In this document: piece by piece, positions 36,901 to 48,964 of the stretch | Position numbering within the stretch: position 1 is the first letter of the stretch | Layout of the letters: each line of letters opens with the position of its first letter | Translations under genes and position numbers: made by a program | From: Dryocosmus kuriphilus | Lineage: Eukaryota > Arthropoda > Insecta > Hymenoptera > Cynipidae | Direction of reading: 5' to 3' | Length of the DNA stretch: 64,000 nucleotides | Assembly (NCBI GenBank): GCA_038277395.1 | Contig: CM076193.1 | Span: 179,608,601-179,672,600, forward strand | The notes under the pieces: model-generated | Database searches by the model: none | The model's input: the letters and a program-made list of their open reading frames with translations, nothing else | What the model was told of the DNA's origin: nothing

Positions 36901-39755
36901 CTTGGTGTATGTAGGTTTGTTATCTGTAGGTGTGGAGTATGTGGGTGTGTGGGGGATGAGGATGTGCGTTATGTGGATTTGGGGTATGTGGGTTTGGGTC
37001 CGTGGGTTTGGGGATGTAGGTTTGAGGTTTGTAAGTTTGGCATATATGGGTTTGATTTTTATGAGTTTGGGGTATGTAAGTTTGTGATCTATAGGTGTAG
37101 AGTATGTGGGTGTGGCGGATGGGGATGCGCCTTATGTGGGTTTGAGGGCTATGGGTGTTGGGTCCGTGTGTTTGGGGAATGTAGGTTTGAGGTTTGTAAG
37201 TTTGGCGTATATGGGTTTGATTTTTATGAGTTTGGTGTATGTAGGTTTGTTATCTGTAGGTGTGGAGTATGTGGGTGTGGGGGATGGGGAGGTGGGTTAT
37301 GTGGATTTGGAGTATGCGCGTGTGGGGTCCGTAGGTTTTGGGCATGTAGGTTTGAGGTTTGTAAGTTTGGCGTATATGGGTTTGATTTTTATGAGTTTGG
37401 TGTATGTAGGTTTGTTATCTGTAGGTGTGGAGTATGTGGGTGTGGGGGATGGGGAGGTGGGTTATGTGGATTTGGAGTATGCGCGTGTGGGGTCCGTAGG
37501 TTTTGAGCATGTAGGTTTGAGGTTTGTAAGTTTGGCGTATATGGGTTTGATTTTTATGAGTTTGGTGTATGTAGGTTTGTTATCTGTAGGTGTGGAGTAT
37601 GTGGGTGTGGGGGATGAGGATGTGCGTTATGTGGATTTGGGGTATGTGGGTTTGGGTCCGTGGGTTTGGGGATGTAGGTTTGAGGTTTGTAAGTTTGGCA
37701 TATATGGGTTTGATTTTTATGAGTTTGGGGTATGTAAGTTTGTGATCTATAGGTGTAGCGTATGTGGGTGTGGCGGATGGGGATGTGCCTTATGTGGATT
37801 TGAGGGCTATGGGTGTGGGGTCCGTAGGTTTTGGGCATGTAGGTTTGAGGTTTGTAAGTTTGGCGTATATGGGTTTGATTTTTATGAGTTTGGTGTATGT
37901 AGGTTTGTTATCTGTAGGTGTGGAGTATGTGGGTGTGGGGGATGGGGAGGTGGGTTATGTGGATTTGGAGTATGCGCGTGTGGGGTCCGTGGGTTTTGGG
38001 CATGTAGGTTTGAGGTTTGTAAGTTTGGCGTATATGGGTTTGATTTTTATGAATTTAATGTACGTAGGTTTGTTATCTGTAGGTGTGGAGTATGTGGGTG
38101 TGGGGGATGGGGAGGTGGGTTATGTGGATTTGGAGTATGCGCGTGTGGGGTCCGTAGGTTTTGAGCATGTAGGTTTGAGGTTTGTAAGTTTGGCGTATAT
38201 GGGTTTGATTTTTATGAGTTTGGTGTATGTAGGTTTGTTATCTGTAGGTTAGGAGTATGTGGGTGTGGGGGATGAGGATGTGCGTTATGTGGATTTGGGG
38301 TATGTGGGTTTGGGTCCGTGGGTTTGGGGATGTAGGTTTGAGGTTTGTAAGTTTGGCATATATGGGTTTGATTTTTATGAGTTTGGGGTATGTAAGTTTG
38401 TGATCTATAGGTGTAGAGTATGTGGGTGTGGCGGATGGGGATGCGCCTTATGTGAATTTGAGGGCTATGGGTGGTGGGTCCGTGTGTTTGGGGAATGTAG
38501 GTTTGAGGTTTGTAAGTTTGGCGTATATGGGTTTGATTTTTATGAGTTTGGTGTATGTAGGTTTGTTATCTGTAGGTGTGGAGTATGTGGGTGTGGGGGA
38601 TGGGGAGGTGGGTTATGTGGATTTGGAGTATGCGCGTGTGGGGTCCGTGGGTTTTGGGCATGTAGGTTTGTGGTTTGTAAGTTTGGCGTATATGGGTTTG
38701 ATGTTTGTGAGTTTGGGGTATGTATATTTGGGATTTGTAAGTGTGGATTATGTGGATGTGGTGTATGTGGATATGTGGTATGTGGATTTGGGGAATGCGG
38801 GTGTGTGGTCCGTGGGTTTGAGGTATGTAGGTTAGAGGTTTGTAAGTTTGGCGCATATTTGTTTTGAAGTTTGTAAGTTTAGCGTATGTAGTTTTGGGAT
38901 TTGTAGGTGTGGAGAATATGGATTTGGCGGGTATGTAGGTTTGGAGTTCGTAGATGTGCAGTATGTGAGTTTAGGGGATGTGGATGTGGGGCATGTTAAT
39001 TTGGGGTAGGTGGATTTGGGTTATGTTGGTGTAGGGTCCGTGGATTCGGTGCATGTAGATTTGAGGTTTGTAAGTTTGGCGTATATGGGTTTGATGTTTG
39101 TGAGTTTGGGGTATGTATATTTGGGATTTGTAAGTGTGGATTATGTGGATGTGGTGTATGTGGATATGTGGTATGTGGATTTGGGGAATGCGGGTGTGTG
39201 GTCCGTGGGTTTGAGGTATGTAGGTTAGAGGTTTGTAAGTTTGGCGCATATTTGTTTTGAAGTTTGTAAGTTTAGCGTATGTAGTTTTGGGATTTGTAGG
39301 TGTGGAGAATATGGATTTGGCGGGTATGTAGGTTTGGAGTTCGTAGATGTGCAGTATGTGAGTTTAGGGGATGTGGATGTGGGGCATGTTAATTTGGGGT
39401 AGGTGGATTTGGGTTATGTTGGTGTAGGGTCCGTGGATTCGGTGCATGTAGATTTGAGGTTTGTAAGTTTGGCATATATGAGTTTGATGTTTGTGAGTTT
39501 GAGGTATGTAGGTTTGGGATTTGTAGGTTTGCAGCATGTGGGTGTGGGGTATGTGGATGTAGAGTATGTGGGTTTCAGGTTTATAATTTTGGCATATATG
39601 GTTTCGATATTTGTGAGTTTGGGGTGTGTACGTCTGGTGTTTGTGGGTTTGGGGTATGTGGGTATGAAGTTTGTAAGTTTGGCATATGTGTGTGTGGGGT
39701 ATGTGGGTGTGAGATTTGTGAAATTGGGTTATATGGGCCTGGGATTACTGTATTC
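33960..39755 (+). repeat. G-rich minisatellite with higher-order structure
   Basis: The basic unit is about 15 nt (for example TATGTGGATTTGGGG). Eleven such units make a ~165-bp monomer, with GTTTGAGGTTTGTAAG at about 35701, 35865, 36030, 36193, 36359 and 36523. Four monomer types form a ~660-bp higher-order unit: the type with GGGTTTGGGGATGTAGG recurs near 35511, 36171, 37007, 37664 and 38321, one interval being a monomer longer. The edges are more diverged. Long open frames occur in two phases because 165 is a multiple of three and the unit lacks stops; I do not call them genes. Confidence 0.92.
38686..39470 (+). repeat. 393-bp direct duplication at satellite right side
   Basis: GCGTATATGGGTTTGATG starts blocks at 38686 and 39079 that are nearly identical for about 390 bp. 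A third, diverging start occurs near 39470. It uses different subunits from the 660-bp array. Confidence 0.85.
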
Positions 39756-39996
39756 AGGGTACATTTCGGAACGTAAAGTTTTCCGCTTTTTCGATTGCCG
39801 ACATCAAAATAGGGGGTTTCTATTTTTTTTAAATTGAACTTGGAATGACCTTGAAGGATTCATTCAAGGTCAAGACCAAGGTCACTATTGAATTCCTCGT
39901 TAAAAGTTACTATAAGAGTGACTTTAATATCTGCGGAAAATATTTTCTCTTAGGACTTATTCCGGTGTCCCATGACTTTTTGGACTCCCTTTATGT

Positions 39997-40905
39997 GGTC
40001 TGTCACCCTAAAGGGTAGTTAGCGGTATTTAGGGATTTTTATTCAAAAGATCCCGAAACACCTCAATACTAATATTTGATATTGTTTACAGATACATTTT
40101 ATAATTTTTTTAGATTATACCCTGATATGTATAAAAAAGTATTCACAAAAAGTGTAATTTCATAAAAATAAAAAATAGGTTCTTCAACCCCTTTGGTCAT
40201 AAATAGACCTAATATTTTTAAGTTTTCATGGTGAGTATTTTCCACTTGAATTTATTGAAAAATATGCACTACATGCTGAGAAATATTTTTAAAAAAAAAG
40301 AATTTTAAGTGTTGCACTTTGGGTGAGTTTCACCCCTTAAAAGTGGATATCCGCCGATACAAAAAATATGCGTCTATTATTTTTCTTATGTAATAAAACA
40401 TATAGAAGAATTATTAAAATCGGTGAGGTCGGGTTGGGGTGTTCCCTTGTAAGTGATAAATGAATGATTTTCTTAACTTAAATTAGCAACTTATAACTTG
40501 ACTTATCAAAAACCACGCGAAGAAACAGAAATGTGAGTCTTTTAATGCAAATTATCACATATAGCAATGTGCAGCTCTTCCGTTATTTTATATCCGGCTA
40601 GGATATTTTCAGGTATTGTAATTTATGGTTTAAGGAAAGCAACCATCGAAAGAGGAAGTATTTAGAAGGCGTGCATTTCGTACAAGTCTTACTTAAAGCT
40701 AAAATACTCCAAACATACGACCTTTCAAGACTAAGTTGCAAAATCTTATGGAATCTTCAAAGAGAAATATTTTTTAAGTTGTCCACCAAACTTCAAGTCA
40801 ATGTCTCTAAAACTGCAGAATTAGAGGTATTGCAAACAAAGGAAAGTAGGGTGACCGCTAAATGGACAGACTCGTCCCACTGCGCGCCATCGCTTCGTTT
40901 CTTTA
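39997..40905. other. Unclassified spacer
   Basis: No recognised gene or terminal repeats. An 83-codon frame at 40671-40922 has no recognisable domain, and its end runs into the background repeat. Confidence 0.5.
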
Positions 40906-41017
40906 AAAGTTCCTTTGAATAAATTTTGAAAATCTTATACAATCCTTTTATTTTGTTAAAACTACTTTTATTAATATTTTTGTAATTTTGATAATAAATT
41001 ATTTATTGTAATATTTT
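40906..41017. repeat. AT-rich background repeat, copy 2, first part
   Basis: Matches 164-350, for example TTGAAAATCTTATACAATCC and TTTTGATAATAAATTATTT. It is interrupted by the DUF7869 element, and the other copy at about 340-360 lacks that insertion. Confidence 0.75.
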
Positions 41018-41021
41018 AATT

Positions 41022-44000
41022 GAACCTCCCGAAGTCAAAAGCATGGATTCAGCGTGAGAAGAATTGTCCAGAACGTCAATTTTAAAAATTGTTCAAATGT
41101 TAATTTTAAGAACCGATATTTGTAGAGAATTTCTAAGCGCATCTTTTCTTCCTTTTGCAAAATCTTGTAGCTTTTTTAGTTTTTGAAATAATTGGAAAAA
41201 AGTAGATTTTTTGAAAACAAAAAATTTTAATCTTTTTTAACTTCAACTTGCCCTAACTTAGCTAATTTTCAGAATTTTTTGCTTTAATTAATAATAGATC
41301 ACGTGTTTAAGTCTTCTAAGACAAACCAAAAAAAAAAAGTAAATACTGTTATAAACAAAAAAGTTGTTAATTATTTGTTTAGACATTGTAAAAATCATGA
41401 ATTATAATATTCAAGCGCTTCGTTTAGCGAGCGAATTTTGAGCAACGATAAATTTCCAGTAAGAAAGTTGTGGATGAATGTTGAAAGAAGTTTCTTAGAA
41501 AGTTTGACATCAATCGAATTGATGGTTTAAAAATTATTAATATTTCAAGACGCAAACGGCTAGACGTCTGGTGCGTGGAATGTACCGAGAGTCCACACGA
41601 CGTGAAATGCCACTCTCGCTACATTTTGCCATCAACAATGATGAAAATTTTTGCAATTCATATGTTTAAATATTGAATAATACCAAAGTGTAATAATTAA
41701 ATGTGTTAATAACTTAACGCACTTTAATAATAATTATTGAAAATCCTTCTTTGCTGTTGGGTTGAGTGTACGTGCTGTAGCTAATGCAGCTTTTAGCGAA
41801 AATTTTGAAGGTCATGCAGGCCAACCAAAACAAACTGTTATTATGGTTTATTATTTTTTTTTACTAAATAATGCAAACAAAAAATACACATAAATATGAG
41901 AAACATAATTAATGTCTTAAAAGAAATGAGTCCAATACGCAGTCTTTGTACGTTAATTTACTCCTCATCCTCACTGCCTTCTGTATCTTCTACGTTTTGA
42001 TTCTTTTCATCAATTTTTTGAAAATAATTTTCGAAGAATCTTTTCCCAGAAGCACTCAAATAATTGAAGAGGCTTTGCACGTCCTTCACTTTAGCAGCTT
42101 TAATACCGATTGGATGTCGAGAAACTTTTTCTAGGTTAATTAGCTGAATCTTAGGTTTAAAGAGAAAAGAAGTTGGAGTTTTTTAATTCGTAGTTATTAT
42201 AGACATTGACTTTTCCATCGGGAAAGAAATGTATAAGAAAAGCTTTACTGATCTGTAGCTTGCTTGGATTTTTCATATTACCTTTGAAAGATTTTTCAAA
42301 ATCTTGCAAAATGTTTTGGGATGAATCAATCATTGTGAAGGAAGGCTTACAAGCATTACGAATCAGTTCCACATATTCAGCAGAAGTTTCTATTTTTTCT
42401 ATTCTTTTTAATTTTTGGGAATATGTACCAAAATTTCTATCGCACTGGTTGAATGAATGGCCTGCAACTGGAAATACATAATGTATTCCTGTTTTCAAAT
42501 GAATGGATAGCAAAATTAAAAAATTAAGCACCGTGTAATTTTTATTTTGTCCAAGACATCCATCCGAAAAAAGAGTTATGCTGCGGTGCTTCATTTTATC
42601 ATATTCATTCAATATGGCGTACTGAATAAAGCTACAGTCAATACTTGCACCCTTTTTTGCAAGCCCTTCGAGAAAAGAAAAAATGAAACTTTTCTTTGTA
42701 TTGTGTATGTACACATTGAATAGAAAAGGCCATAGTAAACGTCGATAAAACTGATCAGAAACTGGTAAAATCCCAAAATCTTTTATGTAATGCTTTTTGT
42801 TGATCCAATGAAATCTTCTCAAAACATTTATCTCTACAGCAAGGCTGTGCAACTTTGAAGGATCTCTCCGCAACTGTTTTCAAGGTTACATTATTTTCAC
42901 CAATTTTTGACTTAGTGATATACTGTTTTCCCTGAAATATAAAAAAAAATATTCTAGGAATCCCGAGGTAGATTTTTTCTCGTTTCTCCAAAAAATTATT
43001 TGGACCAGTAATCGATAAAAATTTAACATCAGAAAATTATTTAAATATAGTACCCATGTAGAAGAATCTTTTAGAAGTAAAATTAATTTTAAAATAAAGT
43101 ATTGAAAATACGAAAATTATGATGAAAGAGGTTTTAAATTTACTTTTTAATGGCGAACATGGGCGAATTTCGATTTTTCCTTATTTTTGGCACATTTATT
43201 TTTATTCTTATTCCACGAACTTTCAGTCCTACTTCTTTTTCTGCCTCGAGTCATTTTCTAATTCTTCACTTAGAGAATTCCAATTTTTAAAATATTATTA
43301 AAACTATTCTTCACAGCAAGAATACTTAATAAAAGTAAATGTGTACTGCTTATGACAGAAATAGCCCTTTTTAATTTCTTTGCCAAAATACGGCTGTTAC
43401 ATTATAGTTTCTTTCTTTACAAGAAGGACAACTAACCATAATAACAGTTTGCTTTGATTGGCCTGCATGACCTTCAGAATTTTCACTAAAAGCTGCATTA
43501 GCTACAGCACGTGCACTCAACCCATCAGCAAATAAGGATTTTCAATAATTATTATTAAAGTGCGTTAAGTTATTAACACATTTAATTATTACACTTTGGT
43601 ATTATTCACTATTTAAACATATGAATTGCAAAAATTTTCATAATTTTTGAAAGCAAAATGTAGCGAGAGTGGCATTTCACGTCGTGTGGACTCTCGGTAC
43701 ATTCCACGCACCAGACGTTCAGCCGTTTGCGTCTAGAAATATTAATAATTTTTAAACCATCAATTCGATTGATGTCAAACTTTCTAAAAAACTTCTTTCA
43801 AGATTCATTCACAACTTTCTCACTGGAGGTTTATCGTTGCTCAAAATTCGCTCGCTAAACGAAGTGCTTGAAGACTATAATTCATGATTTTTACAATGTC
43901 TAAACAAATAATTAACAACTTTTTTGTTTATAACTATATTTACTTTTTTCTTTTTTTTTATTTAGTCTTAGAAGGCTTAAACACGTGATCCCTTATTAAT

Positions 44001-44273
44001 TAAAGCAAAAAGTTATGAAAATTGGCTATGTTAGGGCGAGTTGAAGTTAAAGAAGATAAAAATTTTTTGTTTTAAAAAAATCTACTTTTCTCCAATTGTT
44101 TCTAAAACTAAAAAAGCTACAAAATTTTGCAAAAAGAAGAAAAGATGCGCTTTGAAATTCTCTACAAATATCGGTTCTTAAAATTAACATTTGAACAATT
44201 TTTAAAATTGACGTTCTGGACAATACTTCTCACGCTGAATCCATGCGTATCCCCTTTTGACTTCGGGAGGTTC
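41022..44273 (-). mobile_element. DUF7869-type TIR transposon, copy 2, internally deleted (~3.25 kb)
   Basis: The ends GAACCTCCCGAAGTC and GACTTCGGGAGGTTC, with outer AATT (41018-41021 and 44274-44277), match copy 1. The TIRs are about 830-845 bp. The gene runs on the minus strand and lacks roughly 700 bp of its middle relative to copy 1. Background sequence at 300-370 is a diverged unoccupied version of its target. Confidence 0.8.
41958..43249 (-). pseudogene. DUF7869-like gene, internally deleted copy
   Basis: Exon 1 keeps its ATG (near 43249) followed by TRGRKRSRTESSWNKNK, but the splice donor seen in copy 1 (AAG|GT) reads GGAAAA here. Exon 2 starts near 42933 (GKQYITKSKIGENN) and holds CCRDKCFEKIS. 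KRFWDF is fused directly to LPVSDQFYRR near 42770, marking the deletion. LFSDGCLGQNKN and GHSFNQCDRNFGTY follow, and a late frameshift occurs near 42180. The gene ends at 41958. The deletion removes the PRTDICNIC zinc-binding-like region. It is useful mainly for reconstructing exon boundaries in copy 1. Confidence 0.7.
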
Positions 44274-44277
44274 AATT

Positions 44278-46800
44278 ATAAAAATCACTAACTGAGCACA
44301 AATTCTTTATTACAATTTATTAAAAAATAATAATAACTAAATAATAATTAACTAATTAATAATTATTACTACGAAATCAAAAACTTCTTATTATTTTATA
44401 TACTGCCAGTAATAATGAGAACTAAAAATCTATATTGTTATGTTTACCAACAAGATTAATGAAAATCGCTACGGTAAGACACGAAATCCCAGTCACAGTT
44501 CTCATTTCCTTAAAAAAAAAAGCTTGTAAAGAATTTTGATAAGATTGTAACTAACGAACGTTTTTCAAAATGTTTCAGTAGATATTTATTATGCTATCCA
44601 CTATCTCATTCGTCCTTCCAAATTGTTTGCATTTGATAAGACTCTCTTTCTTTAGAGGAAAAAAGACAAGTAATTATTACGCATTTAAAAAATCAGTATT
44701 TGCTGAAAACTATAACATTTTACCTTTGGATTAAAAAAGAAGAATTTCAAGATTTCAAAACATTTTTTGGTACTTCCAAAGATTTCTTGATATTCCAAAA
44801 CTCTTAAGTATTCCGATCCAAAGTACCTAATCGCAAATATTTTTAAGTATTCGCAAATATTCTCTCATATTCCAAATATTCTAAGTATTCCTTGTATCAT
44901 AGATATTCCGAAGTATTCCAGGGCATTCTCAAATATACCGAAGTATTCTTTAGGAATATCCTCGTACACCCAAATTGAGAGTGCGAGATCCCACAGATTT
45001 TATTGAGAAAAAATCGTAATAAAATCGTTTGATATGAAACGTATATAACATATAATTTACGTAACTGTCAGAAGTTCTTTTAGTATCGACCCAACAACTT
45101 TATTAAGCTCAAATCGAGTAAAAGGTTTCCGCTCGGACGGATATGTTCGATTAAACTTAAACAATGGTCTTTAATTAATTCTCCCAGTTTCCAGTTATGC
45201 TTCGCTAGCGCTGCTGATGCCACTCGAACTCGACGAACGAACAATTTAAACTCTTTTTGTTAAGGCAAGTGATGGTCTATGACGTAATAAATCAATGGCC
45301 TTGCAATTTAGGGGCGAGTGCCCTCAACTGGATAGGTTCCTCAACTGAATAACGAGTAAAAATAATATTACATTTGAATTAAACTATGTGTAGCATTTTT
45401 CTGTAAGTAAAATTATCAAATATAAATTATGTTATAATGTGTTTATCACTTGCTTGTCATTATTAGACAAACAAAAATTTTAAAATGTGTTTTCTACATT
45501 GCGAAGTAACTTTTATCCTCTGGTAGTTTTTCAATTTTTACTGAGATAAAATTTTTTTTGAACAGTTTTTTTTTGTTCCTTGCATTCACAGGATACTTGG
45601 CTTTAAAAGTGTCCACAGAAGGAACCTTCTAATTTTGAGGAACAATGTAATTAATACGTTTTTATTGACAGTCTCATGTGTCGCAATCTGGATAATTCCT
45701 AAAAGGATAGATTTATATGCTGAAATTATTTTTTTAAATATTTGTACGATTGCGTGTTACGAAATAAAAGGCTAGAAACAAATGAACGCATACCAACCCA
45801 GCGGGCACGAAATTTAAAGACGTTTTTAGAACGTACAAAAAACGTTCTAATTCAGGCCAAACAACGTCCAAAGGACGGCCAATGTTCCAAAAACGTCCTC
45901 AAAACGTCTTTAGAACATTGCGTGTTTTTACATGTAGAACATTACTTGGCCTGACTTAGGACGTTTTTGGACGCCCTAAAAACGTCTTGGGACATTCGTG
46001 CCCACCTGGAACTACCTTGCAACTACCTTCTACAGATAAAAATAAATAAATTCTACAGATAAAAATCTGTAAATTCTGCGGACAAAATATGTAAATGCTG
46101 CAGATGGTATTTGAATATTGTTAACATTAAATCCGTTCATTCTACAAATATAATTAGTAAATTCTGTAGATAAGTTTGTAACTTTTACAAATAAAATACG
46201 TCAATTCTGGAGATGAAGTTCGTGTATTGTTTATATTAAATCTGTTGATTCTGCAAATAAAATCTGTAAGTTCATGAAGTTCTACATAAAGTATAACGAA
46301 GAAAAGAAATATTTCATGTACAATACTTAATATAAAACTGTTCCTCAACAATAATAGTATTATTATAATTAATAATTATATTAATTAATATCGAAAAATT
46401 TTAATAATGTAAAAAATGAATTTATTTTTTATATCTGGATTAATTAAAATGTTTATAAAAATTAAAAATTTTCGAAATAAATGAGTCAAAATTCAATATT
46501 ATATTCAATATTCTTGAATTATTAATAATTATATGTTATTCATGGCTAAACAACTTTTCCAAAATAATACCGAATTGCAAATAAATGAATTTAGTTAATA
46601 TGAATTAATTTTTTATTTAATATTTTTATTAATATAATTTTTTTTTATTTTAAGGAACAACCTTTAAACTAAACTAGTATTATAAAATAATATTAATATT
46701 ATAAATATTTGAAAAATAATGAATAATTACTGAAGGCTTCAAAAAAATCATAAGCTTTTAACAGAAAAATGACTTATTTTAAATTTTAAAAAAATTTTAT
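44278..46800. repeat. AT-rich background repeat, copy 2, middle part
   Basis: 44278-44400 continues the match to 370-470. 44430-44990 resembles 27440-28080 and includes runs of ATTCC-rich degenerate repeats. 45000-45740 is unclassified single-copy-looking sequence without a gene. 46020-46480 matches 580-1140. 46455-46530 is the unoccupied paralogue of the giant element's target. Confidence 0.7.
45798..46009. mobile_element. MITE, 212 bp, CCAG-start terminal repeats
   Basis: The ends are CCAGCGGGCACGAA and TTCGTGCCCACCTGG. AAC flanks both sides (45795-45797 and 46010-46012), a possible 3-bp duplication. The interior is built of ACGT(C/T)C- and AAAACGTC-type short repeats in both orientations. 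No coding capacity; superfamily not assigned. Confidence 0.65.
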
Positions 46801-46817
46801 TATTATTATTATTATTA

Positions 46818-48562
46818 CTGTTGACTAGGTAATTCAGAACGAAAATGTTATCCACTGTTCCCATCCCCTTCCCGAATCCTGTTTGATTGTGTGGAATACT
46901 TCCTTTCTCTTCTCCCTGTTGTTCTAATCTCTTCCTAAGCACCTCCGGGTAAATTTTATACTTTACTGGCATGAGAGTGATTCCTCTATAATCTTCTACT
47001 TTTCTTCCCCTATTTTTCTTTAATAACGGAACTACCAAACCTGTTTTCCACTCCTTGGGCCAGCCTTCCCATCTCCATACTCTACTAGATAATTTCCAGA
47101 TCTCTTCTATAATCTTTCTTCCTCCAAATTTCAACGCTTTATTCTCCATCTCTGCCTCTCCTGTCGTCTTGTTTCTTTTTAATTTCTCAATTGCTTGATT
47201 CACCTCCTCTAGTCACCTCATTCCCCCCTTCCATTCCTCCCTCCTTGCTCTTTCTACCTTCCCCTTCACTTTCATATCCACGTCTCCTAGCAATTTCTTG
47301 AAGTATACCGTCCATTCTTCCATATTCATCACTTCATTGATTCCTTTCCATTCACACCTCTATCTATTGATCACCTCACATTCTCTTCCTTCCTTTATTA
47401 CTTTCTCTACCTCCTACATGTACCTCGCCTTCTCCTCCTATCTTTTCAGTTCACATCGAGTAATTTCTCGTGTTACCTTTTTATTTTATTGTTTTTCTTT
47501 CTGCCTATCCCTCTTCTCCAATCCTTTAACGATAACTTCGTATGTTCTTTACGCTCTATAGATTCCACGTCGCACCATCCTCTTTCCTCCCTTCTTTCCT
47601 CCGCACTTGGCCTAATTTCTTCCACTATCTTCTCCACCCTTTGCTTTATCTTACACAACACCGCATCCAGGCCTTCCCCCTTTTAATCACAGTATTGTCT
47701 TCTTCCATTCTTTCCGCATATTCTCTTATTTTATTAACTCCCCACTTGCCCATCCTTGCTCTCTTCCTTGTCACTGCCTCCTCCTTTGTTCCCTCTCTTC
47801 TCCCATTCAGACATTTCAACGTTGCAATTACCGGGAATTATTCTGACCCTATTTCGTTCCCTACTTCCATTCTTTCCAACAGCCTTCTTATCCCTTCCTC
47901 CGTCAGAATGTAGGCTATTACTTTTTGCCTTTTCCTGCAAATGTCATCTCCCCTTCCACATCCCCCTCCGAGTTCCCATTACAGATGAACCATCCTGTTT
48001 CTCCCAGAATATCCAACTGCGTCCTACCCTCCTGGCTCACCTGTTTATGTTTCGATTTTCTCCTGAAAATCTCACTCTCTTCATCCCATATTTCCCCTCC
48101 CTGTTCCCCTGTCCAAGCTTTCAGATCGCCCCCTATCAAAACTAACTCATCATCCTTTTCCGCCACCCATTTCCTAATCACACTCCAACCTTCTTCTTCT
48201 CACGTTCTCTTGTAAATGCAGACTATCCTCACCTTTCTTCTTCCTATCTTCACCACTCTCGTCATTACTCCATCTGTTTCCTCAAGTCCAATTTCTATTC
48301 TCTCTTCACCTACCAATTCATTCCTTACTCCTGACACCATGCCTCCTTTCTTTCTTTCCTTTACCTTCTCTCCCTTTACCTCTTGGATCTTCCATATATA
48401 TCTCTTGGGTAAATTCCTCTTCACTATCCTGCAATCCTTCTCATCTACCCGGGTTTCGCTCAACATGACTACATCCCATTTCTTCATCTCTTCCCAGAAT
48501 CCTTTATCTTTATTCATTAGCCCTGATACGTTCCAAAACGCTACTCTGATTTCTTTTTTCAT
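46818..48562 (-). pseudogene. LINE ORF2 (endonuclease and partial RT), copy B
   Basis: The pieces lie in changing frames. An endonuclease start (VAFWNVSGLMNKDKGFWEE, 48562-48200) leads to VLIGGDLKAWTGEQGGE (48181-47918). An RT N-terminal part follows (46818-47203) with WPKEWKTGLVVPLLKKN, VEDYRGITLMPVKYKIYPEV and HNQTGFGKGMGTVDNI. The RT palm with its catalytic aspartates is missing. Several frameshifts make it non-functional. Confidence 0.75.
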
Positions 48563-48964
48563 TCTTTTCTCCCTCCTTTCTTTTTTACGTCCACTCCCTA
48601 TTTTTGTGGAAACCCCGTCGCTGCGCCTTCTACTCTGTTTTTCCTTTCACCCTCTACTGTTACTTAGATTATCTCCTCCATTCTACCACTAGTGTTTGCT
48701 TCTATTCCTCGTCGCCATGTACCCTCCCTATACACTTCACAGAACTTTTTTCTTTCTCTTCATCCCATATCCACACATTACCGTTTACCCACATCCTGTC
48801 TTTCCTCATCCATCCCGTGTTCCCTTTCATTCTTTCCCTCCATACTCTCTGTTCCTTCATCCACTTTCTTCTTCTTTCATTCCACGTTATATTCTCCTCT
48901 ATACTTTCTTCCCTCCATTTAAAGCCTTCCTTTTTCTCAAAATATCAACTGTTTCTTCCTCACT

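Larger units (their letters stand above)
33783..39990 (+). mobile_element. Non-autonomous mariner relative expanded by a satellite
   Basis: The left end has GTCCAAAAAGTCTCG (33786), and the right end, read inward, AAGGGAGTCCAAAAAGTC. Both resemble the CAGGGTGTCTAAAAAGTC ends of the mariner at 9522-12732. Inside, AAGGTCATTCCT, CTTTCAACGAGAAATTCAAT and GGTAACCTT on the left, and the mirrored blocks at 39785-39955, match that mariner's subterminal repeats. A TA follows the right end (39991-39992), and a TA also precedes the left. No transposase remains. The interior is almost entirely minisatellite. Confidence 0.75.

Noticed and set aside
33960..39755. Telomere or CRISPR-like array
   Set aside because: The units do not match insect telomere repeats, and there are no constant repeats with unique spacers.
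34611..39837. Frames up to 355 codons with Gly/Val/Cys/Phe repeats
   Set aside because: They exist in two phases at once, follow a stop-free 165-bp satellite unit, and lie inside a transposon without promoter or start context.
40671..40922. 83-codon frame as a small host gene
   Set aside because: No domain or start context; its end lies in the background repeat shared with 164-220.
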